Of a stretch of 64,000 nucleotides of DNA, positions 25,300-33,951 are shown piece after piece. How positions within the stretch are numbered: the first letter of the stretch is position 1; every line of letters begins with the position of its first letter. The notes below the pieces were generated by a model. That model searched no databases. It saw nothing but the letters and a program-made list of their open reading frames with translations, and was not told the origin of the DNA. The stretch comes from CAVZTX01 sp963778375 (GTDB lineage Bacteria; Chloroflexota; Ktedonobacteria; Ktedonobacterales; Ktedonobacteraceae): assembly GCA_963778375.1 (NCBI GenBank), contig CAVZTX010000017.1, positions 1 through 64,000 on the forward strand. Reading direction: 5' to 3'. A program made the position numbers and the translations under genes.

Positions 25300-25662
25300 G
25301 GAGAACATTATCTGGGCGCAAAGAAATGCTTAGGATTTCATCTGCCTATATCTTCTCTCCGTCCTGAAGTGCGCTCAGGTGTTTTTGATCCTCAACACTT
25401 GGCTCATCCTCATATTAAGTATGCCTGCTTGCTTACAACCTATTGCACTGTGCCAAGGGAATTTCTTAGCATGGTGACCATCGGTTGAATACTGCTCAAG
25501 CAGGTGCAAAGAAGACCTCATCACTTCCGAACGTCGCTGAGATCAGGTAGTTCGTCACGTTTTTTGTAACGCATTTAAGATGGAGATATGCTATACTACC
25601 CATGAGGATGTGCGTCGTCTTGTGCTCTCTGGAGGAGCCAGGAGGCGAGTAGGAGCAAATGC
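25300..25662. other. 363-base gap, leader of the membrane-protein gene
   Basis: I see no gene, no strong stem and no repeat in the first 250 bases. The last 50 bases are purine-rich (GGAGGAGCCAGGAGGCGAGT, then AGGAGC) and end in the ribosome binding site for the next gene. Confidence 0.5.
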
Positions 25663-27024
25663 ATGCATCTAAGCAATGACCTGACACAAGAGCGCCCGAG
25701 AGACGTTTCCCTGGACAAGAGCCAGTATTCCAGGACGGACTTCCAGTTGAGAGGGTTCTGGCTGCACATAGCGCGAGGAGCCTGGATCAGTTTCCTGGTG
25801 GCCGAACTCATAGTGGTCATCCTTACACTATTCGCATCTCGCGGGTATGATCCTCCTACCATTTGTGCTTTTCCTGCAAACTGCACTATCACTCCACATA
25901 CGGTTCAAGCGCTTCACCATGTCGGTATTGCTCCTACGAACTATGTGATCTACAATATAGTGCTGGCGTTACTCCAGTCACTGATCTTTCTCGGCGTAGG
26001 GATGTTCATCTTTTCGCACAAGTCACGCGAACCACTTGGTCTGGCTGCCTCGTTTGTCTTTGTGATCCTGGGATTGTCACCATTCATGAGTCAGACTACG
26101 TATCCGCCAGCAGTTGTCTTCGGGTATGTGTATGCTCTTTGCCTCCTCCCGGCGCTCGGCTACTTCCTGCTCACATTTCCCCACGGTCGTTTTGTGCCGC
26201 GCTGGAGCTGGGTATTTGCCGTTCTCTTGTTCGTGCAGGTGATCCTTTTTGAGCTTCCTACGTCGTTCAATATCACGTTCTGGCCGCCTCCGCTCTTCGC
26301 TGCCGTACTCTTGTTGACGTATGGAGGGACAATCGGTGTGCTCATCTATCGCTACGTGCGCGTCTTCAGCTACTCCGAGCGCCAGCAGTCGAAGTGGCTC
26401 GTCTTTGGACTCGCAGGATTTGTTGCGCTGAATTTCCTGTTTGGTTTCATCGGAAGCCTGTTCCCGGGGTTCGGAGCTCCCGACTCGCCCTATCAACTGA
26501 TAAACGGGACGTTAGGAGCCGTAACGTTTCTGATCCTTCCCTTCAGTGTTGGCATAGCCATCCAGCGTTACCGCTTGTGGGAGATTGATGTCCTCATTCG
26601 TCGCACACTCATCTATACGATCCTGACCGTGATCCTGGCCCTGCTCTACGTGGGCCTCGTTATCGGTCTCGAGTCGCTGGTGCGCCTGTTCACCGGGCAG
26701 GTCTCGCAGTCTCCTGTCATCATCGTTGCTTCGACACTGGCCATTTCCGCTCTTTTTCAGCCCTTGCGCCATCGGATTCAACGGGTCATTGATCGTCGTT
26801 TCTACCGTCGGAAGTATGATGCAGCCAAGACAGTGGCGGCGTTCAGTGCGACGGTACGCAATGAGGTGGATTTGAGCCAGTTGAGCGAGCACCTCCTAAC
26901 AGTCGTTCAGGAGACGATGCAGCCCACGCATGTCTCACTGTGGCTGCCCAAGCCTCACCGGGAAATAAAATACAAGACGAACGCCTGGGTCTCCAATGGT
27001 CTTGTTCCTCCACATGAAGAATGA
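25663..27024 (+). CDS. Multi-pass membrane protein of the Chloroflexi sensor type
   Basis: This 453-residue protein has about eight to ten hydrophobic segments, beginning with AWISFLVAELIVVILTLFAS (about residues 43-62). The membrane part ends with LWEIDVLIRRTLIYTILTVILALLY, and a C-terminal cytoplasmic region begins with QPLRHRIQRVIDRRFYRRKYDA and TMQPTHVSLWLP. The LWEID.LIRRTLIY and VIDRRFYRRKYDA blocks are found in the membrane input part of Chloroflexi histidine kinases. Here no kinase or GAF core follows: the protein stops after PPHEE. It may be a stand-alone sensor or a kinase remnant. ATG 25663 has GTAGGAGC upstream. The next gene is not linked. Confidence 0.72.
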   Translation: MHLSNDLTQERPRDVSLDKSQYSRTDFQLRGFWLHIARGAWISFLVAELIVVILTLFASRGYDPPTICAFPANCTITPHTVQALHHVGIAPTNYVIYNIVLALLQSLIFLGVGMFIFSHKSREPLGLAASFVFVILGLSPFMSQTTYPPAVVFGYVYALCLLPALGYFLLTFPHGRFVPRWSWVFAVLLFVQVILFELPTSFNITFWPPPLFAAVLLLTYGGTIGVLIYRYVRVFSYSERQQSKWLVFGLAGFVALNFLFGFIGSLFPGFGAPDSPYQLINGTLGAVTFLILPFSVGIAIQRYRLWEIDVLIRRTLIYTILTVILALLYVGLVIGLESLVRLFTGQVSQSPVIIVASTLAISALFQPLRHRIQRVIDRRFYRRKYDAAKTVAAFSATVRNEVDLSQLSEHLLTVVQETMQPTHVSLWLPKPHREIKYKTNAWVSNGLVPPHEE

Positions 27025-27369
27025 GATCAATGACGCACAGTAGCAAGCATGAGATCTCATGAGGGCAGGAGTTCAGAACAGGGTCCATAAGGAGCTACCG
27101 CTCCCCCACGATCCCGACTCACGATCTCCAGCAAGCAGGCGCACTTAAAATGGGGGAGACCCCAACACTTGGGCCAAAAGATCATTAACATTAAGGCCAT
27201 TTTGCGGATCAGTATATAAAAATGTTCCTCAACATCGGTGCCAGTTGTTACTCATCAGAGCCACCTTCATCACACATAAACTCGAAAATAAGCGGGTACA
27301 TGTGCGTAGATAAATTCTCCTTCCAAGTCAGATTTCATAGTAATACCTTGACCTTCCAGCGATGGGAAC
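27025..27369. other. 345-base gap
   Basis: There is no open frame with a good start and no clear stem. On the minus strand a 17-residue frame (MYPLIFEFMCDEGGSDE) has only a distant purine-rich site, so it is not called. The front part of the following permease is missing and may have been lost here. Confidence 0.4.
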
Positions 27370-28125
27370 GTGTATAGTTCTTTTCAGAGCGTCTTTCTCT
27401 CGGCAGCCATGAGGCGGTATATCAGTGCCGAACAGGTCAACCGTTGGTTACAGAAGTATCGAGGGACTTCTATTCTTGCCGCAACAAGTGTTGCTGTTTC
27501 CACGCCCCTGTGTTCCTGTGGTGGGGGAATTGCCGTTGCCCTCAGTATGATGGCTGCCGCTATTCCCTGGGGGCCACTTGTTGCTTTTATTATCGCCTCT
27601 CCCCTGACCAGTCCAGATGAAGTGTTCTATAGTGCGGGTCTATTCGGGTGGCCGTTTGCCTTAACGTATGTGATGGCTGCGGCCAGTGCGGGTATTGCGG
27701 GTGGTTTTCTCGCTCATTTCTTAGAGGGGAATGGATGGTTTGTTAATCAAGCCCGCTATAATCCGAAACTGACAAGGAGTTGTTGCACTACCGAGGAAAG
27801 CAATGAGTGTTGCTGGGAGGAAAGCAGTTCACAAGAAACTGCCGGTGGAGGATACGTTGTCGAATTGTGGCGAGTGGGCCGCCGGTTACTTCTAACGTTT
27901 GTGCTTGCCAGTTTTCTTGGATACTTTATGGGAAACCTGATACCTTCTCGTTGGATTAGCCTGCTGTTTGGCTCTGGGAAAGGGTGGAGCATACCTCTGG
28001 CCGCAACAATGGGTATCCCTTTCTACTCCTTGCCATTTCTGGCGAAGCCCAAACTTTGCGGGAAAAATACATCACATCCACTAGCAATTTGCATCAGAGC
28101 CAGAGTACCATTTGGCGCAAAATGA
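27370..28125 (+). pseudogene. DUF318/YraQ-type permease, damaged at both ends
   Basis: The core of the UPF0718/DUF318 permease family is clear: SVAVSTPLCSCGGGIAVAL with the conserved PLCSCG, then AFIIASPLTSPDEVFYS, a membrane-separated cysteine-rich loop (RSCCTTEESNECCWEES) and a later FVLASFLGYFMGNLIPSRW. After MGIPFY the usual final membrane helices are absent and the frame runs out into unrelated sequence (AICIRARVPFGAK). The open frame begins with a GTG and lacks the first helix of the family. Members move divalent or toxic metals. Between 28126 and 28229 a frame without recognisable homology runs into the 3' end of folA. Confidence 0.6.
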
Positions 28126-28229
28126 ACAAGTGGCTCAGGCGTTGAGGAACACTTTTTGTAAAACTGCCCCAGGTGTTAAGGATCATCATGAGGGCCAGTT
28201 GGTGGCCCTAGTCCAATACCAAAAACACA

Positions 28230-28730
28230 TCATGTTGGTTCTGATACAGGAATCCTACGCTCATATACAAAAAATGTATGAGGCAAGGTATTTCGCTCAT
28301 CGAGCGTACCTGGTTGTGCGGAAACTAGCCTGAAAGCTTCACGATCCCACTCTGGAAAAAAGGTATCGCCTTCTACCTCAATGTCAATTTCTGTGATGTA
28401 GAGGCGATCCGCCACCTCTAAAAATTGTCGATAGACGCTCTCACCACCCATGATAAAGACATCATCAAATTTACTCATTGCCAACACATCATCTACACAA
28501 TGAACCACTTCCACATCTAGCGCCGCAAATGTTTTACTGCTCGTCAATACCACATTTCTCCGATTAGGAAGAGGGCGTCGAAGCGACTCAAACGTTTTCC
28601 GCCCCATCACAACGGTATGTCCAGTAGTAATGCGCTTGAAATACTGTGAGTCATTCGGGAGACGCCAGGGGATACTGCCATTTTTCCCAATCACCCGACC
28701 CTTCGCATACGCCACAATGATGCTAATCAT
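28230..28730 (-). CDS. folA: Dihydrofolate reductase
   Basis: This 166-residue protein reduces dihydrofolate to tetrahydrofolate with NADPH, the step needed after thymidylate synthase. The conserved sequence is SIIVAYAKGRVIGKNGSIPWRLPNDSQYF, with the acidic active-site residue in LPND. The NADPH motif is TVVMGRKTFES, then LPNRRNVVLT and VFIMGGESVYRQF. The length is typical. The start overlaps the stop of thyA by four bases (ATGA), so the two are translationally coupled on the minus strand. Confidence 0.93.
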   Translation of the reverse strand: MISIIVAYAKGRVIGKNGSIPWRLPNDSQYFKRITTGHTVVMGRKTFESLRRPLPNRRNVVLTSSKTFAALDVEVVHCVDDVLAMSKFDDVFIMGGESVYRQFLEVADRLYITEIDIEVEGDTFFPEWDREAFRLVSAQPGTLDERNTLPHTFFVYERRIPVSEPT

Positions 28731-29521
28731 ACAGCCACAATTCCCTTGATATGCGGATGGGCCTGGTAGTTCACAATTTCAATATCCTCGAAATGGAAAT
28801 CAAAAATCGACCGCACGTTTGGATTTAGCCTTAACGTTGGCAAAGGGAAGGGAGCACGAGTCAATTGCTCTTGCACTTGTTCGATATGGTTCACGTACAA
28901 GTGAGCATCACCAATGGTATGAACAAATTCTCCAGGTTCTAACCCGCTGACATGAGCAACCATGTGCGTTAAGAGCGCATAGCTAGCAATATTAAATGGG
29001 AGGCCAAGGAACGTATCGGCACTGCGCTGATACAACTGGCAGGATAGTTTGCCTTGCGCAACGTAAAACTGAAAGAGGCAGTGGCAGGGTGGCAAAGCCA
29101 TATCCGCAAGCTCTGCTGGGTTCCATGCGCTCACAATCAAACGCCGTGAATCGGGATTGCGCTGAATTTCATCAACCACCCATTGGATCTGATCAACCGT
29201 TTTCCCATTCGCTCCGTCGAAAGAACGCCATTGCTTCCCGTAAATGGGACCGAGATCCCCTCGCCCATCTGCCCATTCATCCCAGATACGCACCCCATGC
29301 TCCTGCAAATACCGGATATTGGTGTCGCCCTGCAAGAACCAGAGTAACTCGTAAATGATCGATTTAGTATGCAGCTTCTTCGTTGTGACTAAAGGGAAGC
29401 CTTCGCCTAAGGGAAAGCGCATCTGATGACCAAAGACGCTCAGGGTTCCGGTTCCTGTCCTGTCCTCTTTTTTTACGCCTTCTGTTAAAATCCGCTTGCA
29501 AAGCTCCAGGTATGTTTTCAT
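28727..29521 (-). CDS. thyA: Thymidylate synthase
   Basis: This 264-residue protein methylates dUMP to dTMP with methylene-tetrahydrofolate. Clear marks are the N-terminal EDRTGTGTLSVFGHQMRF, the active-site cysteine in ALPPCHCLFQFYV, the RSADTFLGLPFNIASYA block, and DAHLYVNHIEQVQEQL near the end. The C-terminal HPHIKGIVAV closes the protein over the active site. It is a complete ThyA, not the flavin-dependent ThyX. It precedes and overlaps folA, which regenerates its cofactor. Confidence 0.95.
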   Translation of the reverse strand: MKTYLELCKRILTEGVKKEDRTGTGTLSVFGHQMRFPLGEGFPLVTTKKLHTKSIIYELLWFLQGDTNIRYLQEHGVRIWDEWADGRGDLGPIYGKQWRSFDGANGKTVDQIQWVVDEIQRNPDSRRLIVSAWNPAELADMALPPCHCLFQFYVAQGKLSCQLYQRSADTFLGLPFNIASYALLTHMVAHVSGLEPGEFVHTIGDAHLYVNHIEQVQEQLTRAPFPLPTLRLNPNVRSIFDFHFEDIEIVNYQAHPHIKGIVAV

Positions 29522-29643
29522 CTCGTCACCCCAATGCTCAATACGCTATTTCTCATCATTTTACAGTTGACAGTATCCTATCAAATTCTAACCCTTCAAC
29601 CCAGACATTTAGAGATAAGGCTTGTCGTCCTGAGTATAATGCC

Positions 29644-29714
29644 TGTCATCCTGAGTGCAACGAAGGATCTGGTTGGCCAGCCGCCGAGATCCTTCGCTTC
29701 GCTCAGGATGACAG
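29644..29714. repeat. Dispersed ~70-bp inverted repeat, copy 4
   Basis: TGTCATCCTGAGTGCAACGA, AGGATCTGG, then GAGATCCTTCGCTTCGCTCA, GGATGACAG. It is preceded by a partial unit (TTGTCGTCCTGAG at 29622). It lies in the 283-base gap inside the dTMP cluster, between tmk and thyA. Confidence 0.85.
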
Positions 29715-29804
29715 TCAGGACATTCCTCAAACGTACACACAGAAAGTCTTATCTCCAAATATCTACTTTATAACCGCGATTGCAGGCATCCATACCTATC
29801 TTTC

Positions 29805-30518
29805 CTACAACGTACTGCCTGAAGACTCCTGCAAAGGATGCATTTTCAACAACCCGCTTACCAATTCAACAATCTTCCCGTGCACTTGTGGTATCGGACA
29901 TGAGGCATCTATTATCTTGATGCGGTCTGGATTTGCTTCTGCAAGATCAAGAAAACCTTTCCGCACAAGTTGATGAAACTTTTCCGCCTCGCTATCGAAG
30001 CGATTCTGTTCCTCGCGCAAACCATTAGAATCAGGCACTGCATCGATACCAGGTAACTGCGATTGATTCCTCTCGCCTACCCTCGTGTGTACCTGTCCAG
30101 AATTTAGGTCAAGCAGAATAGTAAGATCAGGCTTATGTCCCTGGGTAGCCAGCAGCGAAAGTTCTTCTACAAGCTTTACTCCCACGCCACGCGCGTAGCC
30201 CTGATAAGCAATACTGGCATCAAAGCAGCGATCAGTGACGACTAATTTTCCCTCTTCCAGCGCAGGAATAATTACTTTCGCAAAGTGTTGTGCCCGGTCA
30301 GCTTGAAAAAGCAATGCCTCTGCCAATGGAGTAATTGCAAGCTCAGGATAATTAAGCACGAGATTCCGTATATTGATACCAAGGGGCGTTCCTCCCGGCT
30401 CCCTCGTACGCTCATATGGGATTTGACGCTTCTTTAACCAGGTTTCCAGCAAATCCATCTGCGTCGTCTTTCCCGCACCATCAAGGCCCTCAAATGAAAT
30501 CAACAGCCCCTTGCTCAC
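29805..30518 (-). CDS. tmk: Thymidylate kinase
   Basis: This 237-residue P-loop kinase phosphorylates dTMP to dTDP with ATP. It has ISFEGLDGAGKTTQMDLLE near the N-terminus, the dTMP-binding TREPGGTPLG, ADRAQHFAKVI, and the DR motif VVTDRCFDASIAYQGYARG. A lid-like region with arginine follows. It is slightly longer than usual because of an extra tail after KIVELVSG. It overlaps the stop of dcd by four bases. It is separated from thyA by a gap with a repeat copy, so it could be a different transcript. Confidence 0.92.
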   Translation of the reverse strand: MSKGLLISFEGLDGAGKTTQMDLLETWLKKRQIPYERTREPGGTPLGINIRNLVLNYPELAITPLAEALLFQADRAQHFAKVIIPALEEGKLVVTDRCFDASIAYQGYARGVGVKLVEELSLLATQGHKPDLTILLDLNSGQVHTRVGERNQSQLPGIDAVPDSNGLREEQNRFDSEAEKFHQLVRKGFLDLAEANPDRIKIIDASCPIPQVHGKIVELVSGLLKMHPLQESSGSTL

Positions 30519-31114
30519 ACTTTCGTTCCCCTATCCGTACGGTAGACATCATAATCCCAATCAAAGTACGGTTTGGGCAACATATCTTCCGGCGTCCAGT
30601 GCTGGTCAGCCTTGCCGTACTTCCCATGATACTCTTTGAGTGTCTCCCCGACATATTCAAAAGTGAGCTGGCAAATGCGAAAGCCCACCGGTACCCAGAT
30701 GGCGGTTTGCGTATGGTTGCTGATTTCCATCGTCCAGCGACTGATATACCCAACATCTCCAACACCCGCGCACCGGCACACCGACAGACCTGATCGTGCC
30801 ACCGTACTTCGCGAATACATCTTCGCCAGGTAACCGTTATGCCCTCCGATAATTTCCTGTGTATGCGCTAAAATCGTTGTGCCGGGACGAATAGAAATTT
30901 TTCCATCCTTAGCATGTCGTGGCTCATCCCAATAGCGGCGAATCTCATCTGGATTATCCAAATGCATCACCTCTACATTTGCATCGCCCTGATAATACCA
31001 TTCCCCAAGCCGACAATCATACGAGTTCGTCCCCAACTGGCGCTCATCAAACGGCTCTATGATGATGTTCCCATTTTTCAATTCTTCCACAATACGCTTG
31101 TCAGAAAGTAACAT
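30515..31114 (-). CDS. dcd: dCTP deaminase
   Basis: This 199-residue protein turns dCTP to dUTP, feeding dUMP for thymidylate synthase. The start is LLSDKRIVEELKNGNIIIEP, then NSYDCRLGEWYY and YLAKMYSRSTVARSGLSV, the nucleotide-binding loop of the dUTPase-like trimer. The later GRFRICQLTFEYV-like block reads VGFRICQLTFEYV. A dcd-dut bifunctional form cannot be excluded, because no dut gene is present in the cluster. It is the first gene of the dcd-tmk pair. Confidence 0.9.
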   Translation of the reverse strand: MLLSDKRIVEELKNGNIIIEPFDERQLGTNSYDCRLGEWYYQGDANVEVMHLDNPDEIRRYWDEPRHAKDGKISIRPGTTILAHTQEIIGGHNGYLAKMYSRSTVARSGLSVCRCAGVGDVGYISRWTMEISNHTQTAIWVPVGFRICQLTFEYVGETLKEYHGKYGKADQHWTPEDMLPKPYFDWDYDVYRTDRGTKV

Positions 31115-31151
31115 TCCTTAGTATCTCCTGCTAATCTCCCTGTTATTTATT

Positions 31152-33266
31152 TTATAACGTATCATCAGCCTCTTCTTCGCCTGTCTCATTCGGCATAGTA
31201 CGAACAGCATCCACTTCACTCCAGATGCGTTGCGCAAGCAATCTCGCCTCATCCTCATCCTTCAGAGCATGCTGGAAGGGAAAGAACGCTCTATCATCGC
31301 TATGGCGGTGTATCCAACGGCTAATGATATTGATCTGATCAACCTCGGCCTTGCCTACAATGCTTGGCGGTTCCCCTAACGAAGCAGCAAATATTAGCAG
31401 TTCGGAGACAGCAACCTGCATCGCTTCCGGCTCATGCACAATCGATCGTTGTTGCAACAAACGACCATGACGAATAAGAAAAAGCTCATTGCATCCCTCT
31501 TGCGCGGAAGGATAGACAATAAACAAATTATTGGACTCAACCGCTCCGGTAATCAATCGCTGGCCAATCAGCACCTCATCCACACTTCTAATCGTATCAC
31601 GTAACCAGGCAGCGCGTTCGAAGTTAAGTTCCTGTGAGGCTTCCAGCATTTGACGGCGCAGGCGGTCGAGCAGGTCCTCGCGTTCGCCACCCAAAAAAGC
31701 ACACACTTGCTCAATAATTTTAGAGTATTCTGTCGGGTCAACTTCGCCCTTGCACGGGCCAGGACAGCGATTCAAGTGCAAGCGTAGACACGGGTCGGAT
31801 GGCTTGACCTGTGGTGGCAAGGAACGAATACAGGTGCGAATCGGAAAGACCTTTTGTACCACGTCAATCGTAAGATTGACGATACGACGACTACGGAAGG
31901 GACCAAAATAGCGAGCGCCATCAGCGGCCACCTCGCGAGTGGCATACACACGTGGAAATGGATGCTGCAAATCAATCTTAATAAAGGGATACAGCTCATA
32001 GTTACGCAGTTGTACATTGTAAGCAGGCTGCAACTGCTTAATCAATTGCGACTCCACCAGTAGCGCTTCCAACTCGGAGCCAAGCACCCGCGTTTCGATC
32101 TCTTTCACACACTGCAATAGCCCATCCATCTTACGCGTATAGCCTAACGGCTGATTATAGTACGAAGCCAGGCGATCCTTCAGGCACTTCGCCTTACCGA
32201 CATAGACAACCTGTCCATTTTCATCCTTCATCAGGTATACCCCGGGTTTTGCCGGAAAATCGCGTTTCCACGCCGGGTTGAGGAAAAGGCTGCCTGTGGG
32301 GCGAGGGGCAAGAGACTGCCCAGAAAGTTTGCCATCGGCACGCAGCAGTTTCTCCTCTTTAGGCATAATAGCCTGAGTAATATCTCCGCTCCACGCAACC
32401 GGCAACTGCACACGCCGCCGCAAATGCCCCAATGTTTGTATGCCCTGCTGCCGCGCCAGCTCAAGCAGTCGTACAAAAATAGCCGCCGTCACTTTCGCAT
32501 CACCAAGAGCACGGTGCCGGTTGGCCGCCGGGATCTTCAAGTGATCCGCCACGCTATCGAGCTTGAAGCGCCGCAAAGCTGGCAAAAAGCGCCGCGCTAA
32601 TGTAATAGTATCAAGACCATCGATAGGAAAATTGCGTCCAAGCAGCCGCGCCTCGTACGATAGAAAACCAATATCGAAGCCAATATTATGCCCAACGAGG
32701 ATAGCCCCATCGATAAAATGCAGAAAGTCCGGCAGGACTTCCTGGGCCTTGGGCGCATACGTCACCATCTCCTGAGTAATGCCTGTGAACTTAACGATGA
32801 ATGGCGGCAAGCGACGACCCGGGTTAACTAAGCTCGAAAATGAGCCAACCACCTCACCTCCACGCATGCGAATACCCGCAATCTCAATCACACGATCAGG
32901 CCCAGGGCGCAATCCCGTCGTTTCAGTATCCAGAATGACGAACTCAACCTCGTCCAATGACTGCTGAGTACTCCGCCACGACGCAAGCCCCCACTGGGGC
33001 GCTTCCAACCCCGTTTGCTCATCAACCGGATGTTCATCAATCTGTTCAAAAAGTGAGGAACTTTTCAGCGTGCGCCGCAGCAACATAATCCAGAGTGCAT
33101 GCTGAGTCGTTCGGCTGCCATATTCATCCCCATATCCACTTACCCCAAAAAGATGTTGTAGCAGCACATCCTCAGCTACCGGTCGCCCTACGCTCTCCAG
33201 CAATTCATGCGCACGCCGCAGCAATGCCCCTCGTTGAGGCGCTCCCTCAACCTGCTCCTGCGCCAT
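31152..33266 (-). CDS. DEDDh exonuclease/GIY-YIG nuclease fusion with UVR motif
   Basis: This 704-residue protein has at least four parts. A 95-residue N-terminal helical region comes first. Then an exonuclease of the DnaQ type: EFVILDTETTGLRPGPD, GHNIGFDIGFLSYEA, and HRALGDAKVTAAIF (about residues 107-275). Then a UvrC-type GIY-YIG domain: KPGVYLMKDENGQVVYVGKA near residues 340-360, and the LGSELEALLVESQLI region. Next come the LRLHLNRCPGPCKG cysteine motif and a UVR motif (ASQELNFERAAWLRDTI) at about 545-575, where UvrB would bind. The domain order matches the actinobacterial fusions such as Rv2191. A role in excision repair alongside or instead of UvrC is inferred. ATG 33266 has GAGGGGAAG upstream. 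Confidence 0.85.
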   Translation of the reverse strand: MAQEQVEGAPQRGALLRRAHELLESVGRPVAEDVLLQHLFGVSGYGDEYGSRTTQHALWIMLLRRTLKSSSLFEQIDEHPVDEQTGLEAPQWGLASWRSTQQSLDEVEFVILDTETTGLRPGPDRVIEIAGIRMRGGEVVGSFSSLVNPGRRLPPFIVKFTGITQEMVTYAPKAQEVLPDFLHFIDGAILVGHNIGFDIGFLSYEARLLGRNFPIDGLDTITLARRFLPALRRFKLDSVADHLKIPAANRHRALGDAKVTAAIFVRLLELARQQGIQTLGHLRRRVQLPVAWSGDITQAIMPKEEKLLRADGKLSGQSLAPRPTGSLFLNPAWKRDFPAKPGVYLMKDENGQVVYVGKAKCLKDRLASYYNQPLGYTRKMDGLLQCVKEIETRVLGSELEALLVESQLIKQLQPAYNVQLRNYELYPFIKIDLQHPFPRVYATREVAADGARYFGPFRSRRIVNLTIDVVQKVFPIRTCIRSLPPQVKPSDPCLRLHLNRCPGPCKGEVDPTEYSKIIEQVCAFLGGEREDLLDRLRRQMLEASQELNFERAAWLRDTIRSVDEVLIGQRLITGAVESNNLFIVYPSAQEGCNELFLIRHGRLLQQRSIVHEPEAMQVAVSELLIFAASLGEPPSIVGKAEVDQINIISRWIHRHSDDRAFFPFQHALKDEDEARLLAQRIWSEVDAVRTMPNETGEEEADDTL

Positions 33267-33320
33267 AGCAAACTTCCCCTCTATGACACACTAAGCCTGT
33301 CACTCTATGAAACATTAAGG

Positions 33321-33391
33321 CTGTCATCCTGAGCTGCAGCGCAGGATCTGGTTGGCAGGTCGCGAGATCCTTCGCTACGCTCAGGATGACA
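33321..33391. repeat. Dispersed ~70-bp inverted repeat, copy 5
   Basis: CTGTCATCCTGAGCTGCAGC, GCAGGATCTGG, then GAGATCCTTCGCTACGCTCA, GGATGACA. It lies in the 236-base gap between two minus-strand genes. It is preceded by a degenerate arm-like stretch. Confidence 0.85.
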
Positions 33392-33502
33392 CATCTCATG
33401 AAAAGGATGACAAATAAATATAGATCATGCGTACCAGAATAGCACGTAGCGCAGAGGTTTGCAAGAGAAATGTACTTTTCTACAGGAATAGAATTCACTT
33501 GA

Positions 33503-33817
33503 CTATTCTCGCCGTGCAGGACCATCCATCTGCAAAAGAACCTCACACGTATCTTGACTTATCTCAGTAATAAGTTCATCTAATGGCTCTAAAAGAGGAA
33601 CGATATCATCTGGTGGAGCACTCGCTAACAGATCTTCTATCGTTGCCCATAAGCTGATAATGATATGCTTCTCTGCATCAGTATCGCTCCTGAGCATCAG
33701 AGCGCCCTTAAACCCTTTCTGCGAACTTGCCGATGGAAGCATAATATCCCGAAAAATCCGTGTCGCCTCGTCAGCCGTTCCATCCTGAAATCGCACGATG
33801 GATGTCCTCGCATGCAT
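33503..33817 (-). CDS. Small protein of the ABM/ferredoxin-like fold
   Basis: This 104-residue protein starts TSIVRFQDGTADEATRIFRD, then the strand-rich FKGALMLRSDTDAEKHIIISLWATIEDL, and ends in a helical, acidic tail. This is the size and pattern of antibiotic-biosynthesis-monooxygenase-like (ABM) dimers, in which GALML and IISLW are the central strands. No catalytic residue can be named. The start ATG has AAAGGGAGAAG upstream. It is not linked to the exonuclease gene. Confidence 0.6.
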   Translation of the reverse strand: MHARTSIVRFQDGTADEATRIFRDIMLPSASSQKGFKGALMLRSDTDAEKHIIISLWATIEDLLASAPPDDIVPLLEPLDELITEISQDTCEVLLQMDGPARRE

Positions 33818-33951
33818 TGACTTCTCCCTTTCTGAGCAAACAGTAAAACTCTCTTTTTTACATTACCTTGAGCTTTCTTTGGCTTGTACCGTGATGATAT
33901 GTTACCATAGCTGAGGATAATGAAAATCGAAAGAAGAGGAGCATCCAACAT

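Noticed and set aside
26077..26496. 139-codon minus-strand frame inside the membrane protein
   Set aside because: Its charged sequence is the complement of hydrophobic codons; the plus strand has the membrane helices.
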